From assembly GCA_963693305.1 (NCBI GenBank), contig OY855905.1, positions 30,690,937 to 30,754,936 of the forward strand: a stretch of DNA of 64,000 nucleotides, read 5' to 3'. Below the pieces are notes generated by a model. That model saw only the letters and a list, made by a program, of their open reading frames with translations, had not been told where the DNA came from and made no database searches. Position numbers and translations under genes: made by a program. Source of the stretch: Meandrina meandrites. Taxonomy: Eukaryota > Cnidaria > Anthozoa > Scleractinia > Meandrinidae. Positions 49,201 through 61,760 of this stretch are shown in pieces (positions within the stretch are counted from its first letter, which is position 1; the number at the start of each line of letters is the position of its first letter).

Positions 49201-52200
49201 ATTATTTTCAGTTCCTTTCCATAACCTGAGCTGTTAAAGTCAGTATTTGTCGGTCTTTTAAGAGATATATTATATAGATACTGAAGTACGTTATATACCT
49301 TGATAGGGCCATTCAAAATGCTTCACATGACCCCTCAGCCAGCAAACTAAATAACGCGGTGTCAAGGGAGTGAGGTGGATACAATTCATAAAGCTGTGAA
49401 AATATAACTTCTTGGCAAATCTAAATTGCATGTTTGAGTACACTGAAGCCGAAATTCTTTCATTAATTGTACACATAAGGCAATCGAACCATTCTGATCT
49501 TTAAAACTATGTACTTGATGGTCCTTCCGGGCTTTTAATTACCAGTATATGACTCGTATATGTTCGGAATTCGTAATCGCGACCTCGGCATACGTTGACT
49601 GATTGAAAGGATATGGGTACAAACACGCAACAAAGGTAACATTATACACCTCTCTCAGCACGGCTGAGACGCTATTCTGTGGTTAAATCGAGTAGCCAGA
49701 TTGGCGCATCATGTTGTGAAAAGAGCTTAGACTTCGCAGGAACATAGTACTTTAATCCCAAAAGAGAAGACGTGTAATACGGAAAAGCTTCGTAGTGTGA
49801 TTGTGATAACATTCGTGTAACAAATCCACTTCACCGGGGAGGAGGTTTTTCCACTGGCTTTGCAATCCCATTTTACCTGCCTAAGAACGGAGTAGCTGGC
49901 GTCACAGAGCGACGACACTGGGCGTTCGTCCTATTATCGCTGCCTTTAAGTCTCACAAACATATGCAAAAGGTTAGGTTATATTTTACTCATTTGCTTAC
50001 AAACATCGTATAGAAACTAAGAGGTTGACGTTAAAAACACAGCTTCTAAATTTGCTTTGACGGTACCAAGAGAGAGCTGGTGCGTTGTTATCACACAGCA
50101 GGGAAGATAATAAGGCGTATACAGCCACTTGAAGGACGAAAGCTATGTTGAGCTTTTTATAGATCTTATCAATCTCATCCAAGTAAATGTCGTATATTAG
50201 CTTTAATTGCCCATCAATTGCTATTACAACTTTCTAGCATTGCTACGTGCTTCACCTGACAATTTTGGTCGCGTGTCTGCTTTTATTCACTAACAACAAA
50301 TGCCTCGTTGAAAAGCGGAATTTCAAGTTCACTTTGGAAGAAGTATGCCACTCGATCCTGTCAAATTTTTCGAGGCGATGTTTTTTTTTTTTGGCGGTGC
50401 ATTTAGCGAATGTCGCTGGACTGTGATACATCATTCCGTATTCGCCTTTCCAATAAATGTCACTTTTTCTTTTATTTACGACTTGTCAATCGGAACCGAT
50501 TATTATACCAAAATGTTGACGTAATTGTCGACATAGCCGCCTGCGTGGTTTGGTGAAGTGCAAAGTGAAATCGAATCGTGCCCTCAAAAATACCTTACAC
50601 AAGCACTTAACCAGTGGGCTCGTATTACACGGTAAATAATTAACTTGTTGAACACTTATAACTGAAATATCATTACAAATAAGGTGCACATTATTGTATG
50701 ATTTACTTCATGCAAATAAGTCAAATAACATTATTGGCACTGAATGCCATTAGTAGTCAATGGCCAATATCGTGCCATGCACGGGCAGTGTACTTCACTC
50801 AAGAATTGCATATCAAGTAATGTTGTTAAACATTATTTACTGGCGTCAAATTATTGCAAGTTTCTTATGACTCCTTTTTAGGGGACACAAACATACAAAA
50901 ATACAAAAAAAAAAAACATTTGAGTTGAATGAGGTCCACGTAAGTTTCAATCGATTTCTAGATAGAGTCGCTAGCTGCTAGACATTTTAAAAAGTTCATA
51001 CACAATACAGTTTCTCATTCGAACTGTTTTATTAAGTTAATGATGTTTGGTTTTACATTGCAAAATATATATGGAGTTCTCAGTCCCTTGGAATCGACCT
51101 TAAAAGAGGGCCTATGCCAAGTTGCACACTGAACAAATTGCCATCTTATGATACTGAGCATTGTTTGAGAGCTTTTAGGAGACAAAGCCTGGGTAATATC
51201 GCATAACAAGATTAGCTGCGTGAGTCAATTAAACAGTTATTGAATGAATCGGTCACTGTTGTCGGTAATGGGGACTTTGAATACCAAGAAATATTAACTC
51301 ATGAGCAACTTTTATAATTCCTCTGGCGCGAAGACATGTTCGTGATCGCACATTTATTATTATTGTTTTCTTTTTTTCAAGGGGTAGTGACATATACACC
51401 CTAAAAACAGAACAGTCTTTCGACCATTTATCGAGTAATTAACGACAAGCATTTCTTACAAGAAACTCTAGTTAACAAGTGAATATTTTTGACGTTGATC
51501 GATGGATCAATTTCTAACATTTACATTTTATCATTAAAACTCCACATTGCGGATATTAACGTTTAATCCTTTGTAATCCCCCCATTCTGTGAATAACTGC
51601 ACTTTTGTGTGTAGGCATTTAAATGGAACATATGGAATTGGCTTTATGGCAGAGTGGTCTTTACTTCAAATACAAAGCCGACACAAGACATTTATGCAGA
51701 GTCTTAACATGCGATAACAATAGTCTCTTGAGCTTGTCCAATACAAAGATTCACAATAATGATGTAAACAAGCCTATTCTTTTGGCAAATAACACAAAAA
51801 CAGTAGTAAAAATCCTTTTGATCTATCAACTCTTTAGTTTTTTGTGGAAGCTTAAAAGAACAACAACACAATACCATAATAGCGTTGATGGTCCTCGGAA
51901 ACAAAAATATTCATTATCCTGAATCCTTTTTAGGAAGTCAATAAACCATTGACACGCTCGTCATTTTTTGTGGCATCGCCGAGTGAAAAGAGAATGCGAG
52001 CGACCACTTAACAGTTGAGAATGTGCTTTGTGTAATCAAAATATGTGATACACTGCATTGCTTATTCTTACAGAGTGAAAGCTGAATTACAAGGACTCTC
52101 AAGGAAAATAATACATCGACACTGAGACAAAGGCACCGCAAAGATGACAAACTCTTCACTGTTGTCAAATGAAGGTAGGAAAGTTCTTATCATGGTTAAG

Positions 52201-54375
52201 AAACCAATTTTGACATTTAGGTGTCAGCTGGATTAGGCGTATTAAGCTTATAGCTGTAGGCTTGCTGTTTTAATCATCAGGGTCATTATGAACGCTTCAA
52301 ACATGTATATGAGTGTGGAAATTGCTTCATTTCGGAATTAATAAAACTTACATCCCTTGGGGTAAGACATTATTTAACCCTTGTTAACAGTGAAAACAAC
52401 TTTGTAAACTCGCTGATTTGACGACTTATCGACGCTTTGTTTTAGTGGATATATAATAAGCGAACAGTGGTCGGAAATGGAAGAGGTAGCATAAAAAGAC
52501 CATAATTTGGTTAAGTACCTTGTGCCATAAGTAAAATTAATCTCGTGCATCTCGATGTCGTGGTTCTAGCAAATTTCGCGCTTACTAAATTTGTGCGACT
52601 TTTGAAAAACATTCCGAAAAGAATGTTTAATTCTTCAAATTTATTTCGAGTCTAAATAGCTTGTAGGACATCTACGGAATATCAAGTTTGTGGCTTTTGC
52701 ACTGATACTGCAGTTTGTTTCCTGAAGTTCGCCGGATTGTTGCAGTACTTTTCCAGACTTTTAGTAATTTTCGTCGGTATGGTGATGTGTCGAGTCTTAA
52801 CAGTACAATAAAATAGTTTGAACCCTAGTCCACATTACGGTTTCTTTCCTTTATTCTTTCAGTATAGAGATTGAAATTCGACACCAGCCACTTCGAAAAG
52901 AAATTACGAGCAGGAAATTATCTCGACAAATATGTGGTTTTTTATCCATCAATGCATCCGTAGTATCGATACGTGACAGTCGCTTGCACCAGCATGATGT
53001 TGGCAAAACCCATTGAAATGAAAATGTAATGAATATCTTTATGGCTCCGGTCGATGAACTTAATATCAGTTGACTTTATTGTGTTAGGACCAATTGCACC
53101 TTATTAGAGATTAATGTCTGATAAATGATAAAACGCACGAGTGTTGTCCTTGGCGCGGCGGGGGTATCAAAATAGCTTTTCTGAAGTGCGTCAGGGGTCG
53201 TTTCAGTGGTTGTTAAAATTGTCACGAACGGCAGTAGCTTGGCAACGAAAAATACCTTTATGTTTAATTTGTATATGCACTTTTGAACATCAAGACTAAC
53301 CTGAATAAACACATATGCGTTTATTTAAAACGTTAAAAATAAAAATTACAAAAACACTCTGAAAAGAAAGTTTAAGAGATGGCCCTTATTTTATAGAAAA
53401 ACTTCCGCAAATAAAAAGATAAACAGTGACGATTTTAGTCAGGTAGTTTACACCTTTTTGTCTTACTGCCAAAAAAGTGTTCTCTGAATTTCAGCTTTCC
53501 TTTTCGAGAAAATGTGTTAGCTAAAGCTCATGTGGAGACAAGAGAGGATGCAAAAGTTTGATTTAAAATATTTCGAAATTAACTGTGAGTTTTCGTTAGA
53601 TCACTGGCTAAACGCTCAATGAATTGCGTGCATCGATGTCAGCCTTGCAGTTTTTTTAATCATACAAATTGTGAAGACAATTGGACAATGTATTGTTTTA
53701 TATTGGTTTAGATTACATAAGAAATGTCTAATATTGTAACTAGTTTTTTTTTTAATAATTCGAAGTGATCGTTCTATCATTGAAGTATTTTATGATTTTA
53801 AGTTTGGAGTGCTAACGAATTCCAAAAATTAATCCTTATAAATGGTTAGCGGTAGAAATTAAGGAAAGCAGAATTCCAAATGACCTTGAACTCAAATTAT
53901 CCTGCCTGATAAACATATCACTACTGCACGTTTGTCAGCTCAAGTGGTCAATACTTAATATTACAGTCACGTAAGAGAGAGTACGCACGGAGCCGAAGAA
54001 ACCGACCTAATTGTTGCCGGATTTTCGCGACTTTTAGTTTAATTCACACTTTTTTATGAATTATAGCACTAATCCGTACTGACACTGGTTACATGTAGCT
54101 TCATGTTCAAAGCCTTACGTAGAACGATATTGATATGTCCGCCGTTCTTAGGGCTGACCTCTTCCTGTGTAAATGAGAAGAGCTTGCATGTAGGCCAAGC
54201 TTGCTCGAGTCAAATTTGTATGTCTGTGTGTGTTCTTTTTATTCTTAAAACGTTTAAAGTATTCAAATTCTAATATCACAGTGTAAAAATGCGGACGCAG
54301 TGCCACTATCTCTGTACCATCCCTTCATGCTTAGACGCTTACGATTTCCGGATGCAAGACCCAACCTACCAATCT
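46252..54375. other. Gene-poor stretch, nothing recognised
   Basis: Eight kilobases of AT-rich sequence. All ORFs are at most 99 residues with no signal peptide, domain, conserved motif or splice-compatible neighbours that I can recognise. Distant exons of a gene with small exons cannot be excluded by reading alone. Confidence 0.45.
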
Positions 54376-54606
54376 TTAAAGGAGCTACGTCATGGACAAC
54401 GCATCTTGAAAATACTGGCAAGTTTTTTCAAGTTTGTTGATTGTAATCGGTCTTAATCTTCGTCAGTTGAAAACATCCTTGGTAATTTTCGCGTTTTTAT
54501 TACTCCATTGCTGTTTTTCCGTTCTAGAAAACTATTATTTTAAGGGTTTCTTCAATTTCAAAGTAATCAGAAAAATGACTAAAACATCGTGACATTGCTC
54601 CTTTAA
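54376..54606. mobile_element. MITE with TTAAAGGAGC ends
   Basis: The left end TTAAAGGAGCTACGTCATGG faces the right end CATCGTGACATTGCTCCTTTAA. TTAA borders both sides. About 231 bases, no ORF of interest. The ends resemble those of the element at 9047. Confidence 0.65.
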
Positions 54607-55924
54607 GCATAGATTTTATGGAAAAGTAAATCGAGCAGTTCCTTATCTACAAACGTTTCCGTGTACATGTCCTGGTCATTAATTTTAATGAGGAACCCCC
54701 CAATCAGCGCCAATGCTACGTCATTAGCTGTCACTGTATAGATTGTCGCGGTTGAGACATCAGTCGACAAATTTCGTACTAACAAGTCACGCAACTGAGC
54801 TACAAAATTTGCTTTTATGATAATTTCTTTCAGTCATAAAGTAAACTTCTATCATCGGCCCGTCAGTACTTAAATCCCACAGGTTAGTATGTCTGCCATT
54901 ACATCTAAATCGGTGTTTTTAGGGCTACAAAATTGTAAGGGTAAAAAGCTGCAACAGTATCTTGCGCTCTTTAGTATTATATATACAGCAATGGTGATAA
55001 ATTTAAAACTTGAATAAATTGTCGTGGTCGTAAAGGGCTAAACCTGAATTTGGTTTAATCTTCATTATAGCACGCACTTTGACGAATAATTTAGAAGCAT
55101 CCAGGATTGCCTGCAAGTAATGTAAACTAGAAGTCACAAATCATCTCCTTCCCATCTAGGCCTTCTAGGTATGACATAAAACCAGCTCCATATCGAGGCA
55201 AGACAAGCAAAAAAAGTAACTTCGAAATCTGTGAAACTAAACATATTTCAGTTATTGCTTTTCCAAACTAATCACAAAATTGTTCGACACCTTCGGTGTT
55301 TGAATTAGAGTTTGAATTCCAGAAATTAATTAAGTACTTCCTATGGCATGTTTAAAATGTATAAAGATCTCGTAGTACTTGAAGATAAATTCTACTTTAG
55401 AAGTTTGAAATATCGGCGACAATCAGTATAGATAAGATTAACTAGGAAATAAAACTCGCGAAACGAGTTAAGTGTCTCACCACTTTTGTATTATGGACGG
55501 AGTGAATTACTTGTGTATTATTTGCGATAAGGTGTAATACCAAGAAACAGAAAATTAATCGCGATCGTACAAAGTAATGCAATTTATGCATCGTATTAGA
55601 CGTTTTGACAAAGTCGTCAGGCGAGAATAAAATACCAATTGCGATGCGCAAAAGAGTGTGCAGTATACACCACAGTACTGAATGCCTATTAAGATCTATA
55701 TTGTCAAACGGTATTTTTGCTTTTTTGCTGAAAATCAGACTTTGAACTGTATAACATGGACGTTTATGGCTAGCTGATTCTGTTTTTACCGGTTTCTCTT
55801 CAACTATCAAATAAGAGATGTAAAATTGATTAGACAATATTTAAGAAAATTGTTTATTAAAGGTTTGTGCTTTTAACGACCTTTTTAGCATTGATTATGC
55901 CACAAATTGATTAAAAAAAAACTC

Positions 55925-57110
55925 TTTATTCTCAACTACCTGCGGATAGCTACGGAATTCATAACATCCGAATGTTGCCTTGCCCTATTCTCAACGGAAA
56001 CAGCGCTCTTGAATATAAGAGTAACAAGGTCGTAAATGAACTGCCCTCCAAAAATGGGCGCCACTGTAGTTTTAAGGCTTATTTCCTGCTCTTATACCTG
56101 TTGATGTGGTTATATCGTTAAGGTTCATTAATGTGCATGGCTAAGAATTAATCAACAAAGGGACATTACTGCCTTTACCTAAGACAGTAGCTGGTGCCCA
56201 TAAGAGCTTCTTGAAAGAGTTTTGTTGTTATGTTTATTGGCTTATACTTGAGATAAGAATATCTCGTTGACCTGTAATTATAAAGATGGCTTTAAAATGT
56301 CGTTAAAACGGAATAAAAACAATGAATTAAAAATGATCAGGCGGAGCGATTCAACGGCTCTGTTAAATGTTGATCGAAGCATCTCTTATTTTAGTTTGCG
56401 TGGTCTATTTACATTTCATGCGAATAAGTAATTCTAAATACTTCTGAAAAAGAATGGATTTATGCATGTTTTCACGTTCATCTTACGACTCATCTCACGT
56501 TGTTTTAATATTTTATTTTGCCCCCAGACCAGTTATTCAATCATTTGTCAGCATACAAGTGCAAACTGCTGAGTGTCTTTTCCACGTCTCAATTCAAGAC
56601 ACGCATTGTTATCTCTGTTTACACGACGAACCCACAACTCAAGCTTCGCTATAACTTACACAAAAGTTAATAAAAAATGTAACAAAATTGATAGCCGCTT
56701 TAAAAGCAGTATATTCAGGTCACGAGGAAGCAACCATAAACTCCTAATTAATTTGCGACCAACCCCTGTGATTTGATTCACACCGACGCAATCTGTAGGC
56801 CAAGAGCAAACGACAAAAATCCTAATTATTTTACCATCAATCCGCTACAATTTGAAATAAATTCAACTGTGAATGTACATGTGCATTGGCCAATTTTCAC
56901 CAAACACATAACTTTCCGTATTTTAATGTCTGTATCGTAGTTTGTATTTTTTTTGGTTTAATAAAATCATAAAATATCTTATCCAAATGGAGGTATATTG
57001 TATTAGATGGAAACAAGTCGCATTAACCGGCGTAAAATTACTTCTTGACGTCATAAAAAGGCAAATAAAAACGTGCACCGTCGGTGCATTAACTTCAGAA
57101 GAGAGCCCTT
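55925..57110 (+). repeat. Upstream segment of GPCR 3, copy A of a segmental duplication
   Basis: This stretch matches 62750-63975 in order over more than a kilobase, with substitutions and small indels. Shared blocks include TTGCCCCCAGACCAGTTATTC (with neighbours), AATATCTTATCCAAA, and ACTTCTTGACGTCA. The offset is about 6.85 kb throughout. It ends just before the region where the GPCR 3 transcript should begin. Confidence 0.88.
57046..57053 (+). promoter_or_regulatory. TGACGTCA (CRE-type) site in the GPCR 3 upstream region
   Basis: A full CRE palindrome lies in a block (TTACTTCTTGACGTCA) kept in the duplicate at 63920-63927, although the surroundings have diverged. ATAAAAAG follows directly and could act as a TATA-like element. 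Confidence 0.45.
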
Positions 57111-57443
57111 ATTTGTGAATAACATCAAATGGACTATTTAAACGGAATCAAGGGTTTACGAATTATAGCAGTCTTGTGTAAGTTGATCGTATTAAGCAAT
57201 GCCAGTATTTAATTAAATTTACTTTTAATCTTATTGCTAAATTTCAAATTTAGTGCTTTAAATTCAAATGAATAAACTATACCTAAACATACTAAATCAC
57301 ACACCCGAACTATTGTTATTTCGTTAGAGTGTTAAAGTTTTCTTCGAATTTGGTATCGCCTGTACCACTTCCATTTCCGACATAAGAGAAGTTGAAAGAG
57401 ATAAGATAGTGTGATAAAAATTAAAATTAGTGAATCGCAGTTT

Positions 57444-58850
57444 ATGTGGATAACAACATTATTCCTTCCACTGACAGACAGCCTGGCACGAGCATTGGGT
57501 AAAAGTAAATCATTGACATAAAATCAAGGGAACTACTGCATACACTGTGATCAACTGATCTATAGGTCAAAATTTGTCAATTATTGCTTAACGCTTTTCC
57601 TGTGTTTTCTTGTTATTATTTCAGAAAACGGCACAACTGTGGTCATGTGTATTCAGGAAAGGACAGTATCGTTACAAGTCGTTTTAACAGTGCTGTACGC
57701 CCTCATTTTCCCCATCGCTCTCCTGGGCAACTCCCTTGTCTTGTATGTGGTCTTCAAGAGACAGAGCATGAGGAGCGTACTCAACCTATTGATCGTCAAT
57801 ATGGCAATTGCAGACCTGTTAGTGACCGTGTTTATTATGCCATACTCTGTCGCTTATCTCTTCGTGGGGCTTGAATGGTTCAGTGGAATTTTTGGCCTTA
57901 TCCTCTGTAAAACGATCCATTTTTCCCTGACGGCATCCATCGCAGGGTCAGTCATCACGCTTATCGTCATCACAGTGGACCGATTTGTATCCATCGTATT
58001 TGTATGGAAAACCTGCCTTAACCTCAGAACCTCCAAAGTCTCGTTGGTTGTTATCTGGCTAATCGCCATTGCCATCATGGGACTCCATCTTGAAGTGTAC
58101 ACGGTCGACCAAGCAATCCCAGGAGATGAACGCTACTTCTGTTATCCCGACTGGCAACGTATGCCGGCCGACTTCAATAAATTCTTCGCCGTTGGAATGT
58201 TCTTTATGCTGTATGCGTTTCCTTTAGTTCTCATGGCGATTCTCTACTCCATGATAGTCCACAAGCTGTGGAAAGACAGCTTTGCCGGAAATGCTGCGAG
58301 CGGTGGCGACGCGACCATCAACAGTTCCAAGAAACGAGTTGTAAAGATGCTTGTTACAGTAACAGTTGCCTTTGCGGTTTGTTGGTTTCCTCTACACGCC
58401 ATACATTACTTCATATACTTTGATTCAGCGACTTTTCAGTGCATGTCAGTCTATATTATATTGATGTCTTTCTGGCTTGGGCACGCCAACAGTGCAATCA
58501 ATCCAGTGCTTTACGTGATTTTCAACAAGACATTTCGTCGAGCTTTTCTGCAAGCCTTGCACATTGAATCGTACACCAGTTTCAACTCGACTGCAAGAAA
58601 ACGATCAGATAGAAGATGTTCAACGACTCAAACTCATGTCAAGAGCAGTTTCCGCAATGCGAATAACAATGAGGAAAACATTCCAGCTTTACCACCTCCC
58701 ACAAATGTTCAATCCCAGAAAGAAATGTATGCATATGGAAAGCTGGTGCAGCCAAATGAACACTCTAGATCAAATTTACCTATTTCCAATGGTGGCAAGA
58801 CAAACCGTCATTCCATAATGGTTATTATGGATAAAATGACAACAGTCTAA
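57444..58850 (+). CDS. Class A (rhodopsin-like) GPCR 3, neuropeptide-receptor type
   Basis: The large exon is 57625-58850 (acceptor TTATTTCAG). Its first bases encode (E)NGTTVVM, which aligns with the NGS...VC region of GPCR 2, so coding begins in an earlier exon. The best candidate is 57444-57498 (MWITTLFL..., donor GTAAAA), joined through a phase-1, 126-base intron to give 426 residues. An alternative is initiation at ATG 57645 with a non-coding first exon. Features: NGT glycosylation site, helix-1 GN, helix-2 AD, helix-3 Cys, DRF at 137-139 in place of DRY, an extracellular-loop Cys (YFCYPDW), FAVCWFP in helix 6, NPVLY in helix 7 and a long tail ending TTV, a class I PDZ-ligand pattern. 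Ligand unknown. Confidence 0.9.
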
Positions 58851-58859
58851 TTACAATCC

Positions 58860-58865
58860 AATAAA
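58860..58865 (+). terminator. Possible polyadenylation signal of GPCR 3
   Basis: AATAAA begins ten bases after the stop codon, which would give a very short 3' untranslated region. Later signals may be used instead. Confidence 0.3.
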
Positions 58866-59632
58866 ACTATCCGCAAGTTTTTCAAACTCTCCAACAGCCA
58901 CTGGAGTCCCAGAAAAGGTACAGATAGGCTTGTACGTTTCCTTCGTTCCCGGACTCTAAGTTATGATAAGTAAATCAAATGCTATATGCAGATGCTTAAT
59001 GTGCATGATACAAACACGCTTTACGTTCGTAGACAACATCCAAACGAAAACATATTTATGGGATCGTAGATACGTTCCGATGGCAGAGAAAACAGACAGC
59101 TTTTGTAAACTTCATTAGTCGTTGTTAATTATTTTAATAATCCCTATTAATAAATAGTCTGTGATTATATACTGTGTTAGAAGACATCTGGATATATTCG
59201 AGTTTGATAAATGCTAACGTCAGTATAAAGAAGTCGTGAAGTCAATAATACATAGCTATTGACTAGGGTGATTTTTTTTTGCATAAAATTGTAGAGGTTC
59301 ATTCGACCAATGGCATATTGTTTCTATAAGTTTGCGTAATGAAATCTAAGTGAGAGATTTCATTTATTTTACCCTTTGTACGATTCCGGATTCCAATTTT
59401 TTATCTCCGTATTTCGTTTTCTTTTATAACTTGATCTAAATAAGCTCATTTTGTGGGTGTCTGTGGGATTACAATCTCAGACAATAATGATGGGACAGTC
59501 ACACTTAACAAGTCCCCTCCCCTCCCTCCTACCCCAACTGTAATGTTAGAAATTATTATCTTTTGCCTTTTAGTTCAAACAAATGCGTCGTGTTTCAACT
59601 ACTTTTGCCTGGAATTAAAGAACGATTTCGCT
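58866..59632. other. 3' flank of GPCR 3, nothing recognised
   Basis: No further gene or repeat was supported before the 682-bp element. Confidence 0.4.
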
Positions 59633-60314
59633 TTAAGGTGGCTCAGAACAGTTTCCTGCATTTTTCAACACCTCAAGTTTGACGGATCACTGCCAAAATT
59701 CTTTTTCAGTTGACCCAACAATTATGGTATCAAACAGATACCCAATGGCCGGTAAACAAGTTATGGCTATTTTTTGGACATTGCAAGTTACCATAGCAAC
59801 AGTATAACCTGTTAAAAACAGCCTTAATTCTAGCTTTAAGTGCTTATAACTCGAAAACAAGTCCGGTGACCCCCATTTTTTATTATCGAATTGTAATCAA
59901 CAGTACAAGATGCAACTTTTTGCAAAGTTTTAAAAAAATCTGCACATGGCGTTCAGAGCCACCTTAAATTTACGAAAATTTAAGGTGGCTCTGAACCCCA
60001 GGTGCAGATTTTTTTAAAACTTTGCCAAAAGTTGCATCTTGTCTTGCTGATCAAAATTTCGTAATAAAAAATGGGGGTCACCGGGCTCGTTTTTGAGTTA
60101 GAAGCACTTAAAGCTAAAATTAAGGTTGTTTTTAACAGGTTGTAGTGTTGCTATGGTAACATATTGTGTAATGAAAAAGACAACAACGTGTTCACCAATC
60201 ACTAATCATTTGTTTGACACCATGATTGTAGCATCAACTGATTAAGAGTGGTTATAATGACCAATCGAAATCTAAGTCTTGGAAAGTGTTGGAAACGGTA
60301 GCCAGCCACCTTAA
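59633..60314. mobile_element. 682-bp composite foldback element, copy 2 (inverted relative to copy 1)
   Basis: It starts TTAAGGTGGCTCAGAACAG and ends GTAGCCAGCCACCTTAA. It matches the reverse complement of 3049-3730 over its full length with few differences, and has exactly the same length. The same internal head-to-head junction (AGCCACCTTAAATTTACG) sits in the middle. TTAA at both ends. Confidence 0.88.
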
Positions 60315-61228
60315 GTGATGCTGTTATCGGCAATTGGTGTGTTCGTCTTTACTTATGAAACAGAATGACTAATGAAATGTTGGTAACAAAACACTAGACT
60401 TTCATAGAATAGGTATAATCCATATCAACCTAGTCGTAGAAATGAACTTGTTGCATGGGAGGCTTTGTGACCATGCAATTGGTACTCCTCTTCGGCTACC
60501 AGAAATTTCGTTTGCGTTTTCGTACTTAGTTCTTTCTGCCCTGTATGCCCACTATATTTTCATCACACTATTTTAAAGGTTCAAAGAAATGAATGAAACG
60601 TTCTACAAAATTGCATATAACAAGACCTCCTAAAACAGAGCGACATAGCCCCTTTAAAGTTATAAGTCTTGTTTATATTTGATGATTTGAATTGAAGTTA
60701 AAATAAACTTAGCTCGTTGGAAGTGCCGACGACGAATATTTCACTTAAATACAGTGACAAACTGTTTAGCAACGTAAAATTAATATTACTATTGACACTA
60801 GCTGAGTATGATAATGAAGAGTTTTGCCGTTTTATTTTCTTTTCGGATGTGTATGATAGTTGTAAATAAGAGTTTTATTGTGTTTTTTTTTTCTTTCGGA
60901 CCTGCATGAGCAATTTGTTTCATTACTAATAAATACTTGTAACATTAGAGACAAACAATGTGTGTGTGATGTATTGGGTATTTTGGTGCATTCCTGCTTA
61001 TAAGGGGATTACTGCTATCAGTTTTAACTTTTTCACTGTTCTGCGGAAGTGCATCTTGAGACGTTTTCGATTATTGTAGATCAATCAGCCTATTAACCCT
61101 ATAAGTGATAAATTATCTCAAAATGCCGCTTTTTAATGTGGCTTTCGGTGCTACGATGTTAGACCTGGCTGTAAAGCACTTTTTTTCTATTGTTTAATTT
61201 TGCTGAACCATTTCGATATTTTTTTGGC
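60315..61228. other. Intergenic, nothing recognised
   Basis: No gene supported. AGCGACATAGCCCCTTTAA near 60640 resembles one end of the TTAAAGGGGC MITEs, but its partner end was not found. Confidence 0.35.
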
Positions 61229-61257
61229 GGGGGGGGGAGGGGGGGAGGGGAGGGGGT
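61229..61257 (+). repeat. G-rich tract with several G-runs
   Basis: Runs of ten, seven, four and five G separated by single A, preceded by poly(T). This is a clear quadruplex-forming pattern on the + strand and also a likely site of assembly error. Confidence 0.85.
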
Positions 61258-61319
61258 GTTGCCTTCCGTTTTTCTCGGTAATATTTGTTCTCGCTACTCT
61301 TGTCCCTGTGTGACAGTTA

Positions 61320-61760
61320 TCATCAGTCCTTTAAACGCCTACTGGCGCATAGGGCATCAACAAGTCGCCTCCATTCCTGTCGGTCCTTTGCGAGCCGTGA
61401 AGCTTGCCCCCAGGTAAGGTTTAGAGCCTGAAGTAACCCGTAAAGGCTCTGAGTTCCCTTGGTGACCAAAAGGTTGAAGATTTCTTGTTGGTGTTTCCGT
61501 GACAAAATCTTTTTTACAGGATGAGGTTGCCAACCTCACGCCTAACCCCCAACCTGGAGGACCAGGAGGCTGGTTTTAGTCAGGACCCTCCCCTAATGGC
61601 CTGTCCGGCAAGGTTGAACCTGCCAGGAGTATAACTCCCACCGGTATAGCCCAAAAGGATCATTAAGCCTCGCAAGCCATCCCACCACGTCAAGGTAGCA
61701 GCCTCAAAAGGGATGGGTGTGACAGTTATAGCACGGAAAAAATAATATAATTGTAAGGAA
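61320..61760 (-). mobile_element. Probable non-LTR retrotransposon 3' fragment
   Basis: The minus-strand frame 61505-61323 ends ASRLAKDRQEWRRLVDALCA and a few residues more, then a stop. The pattern (A-x-DRxEWRxLV-x-ALC) is typical of the extreme C-terminus of many LINE polyproteins. Upstream frames (61768-61580, 61539-61357) are broken. The family is not certain. Confidence 0.5.

Noticed and set aside
57129..57178. ATG at 57129 with a strong GTAAGT donor at about 57178 as GPCR 3 first exon
   Set aside because: Joining that donor to the acceptor at 57625 gives T+AA, a stop codon. It could still be a non-coding 5' exon.
57584..57874. 96-residue + strand ORF overlapping the start of GPCR 3
   Set aside because: Out-of-frame shadow. 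It crosses the acceptor at 57624 and lacks membrane segments.
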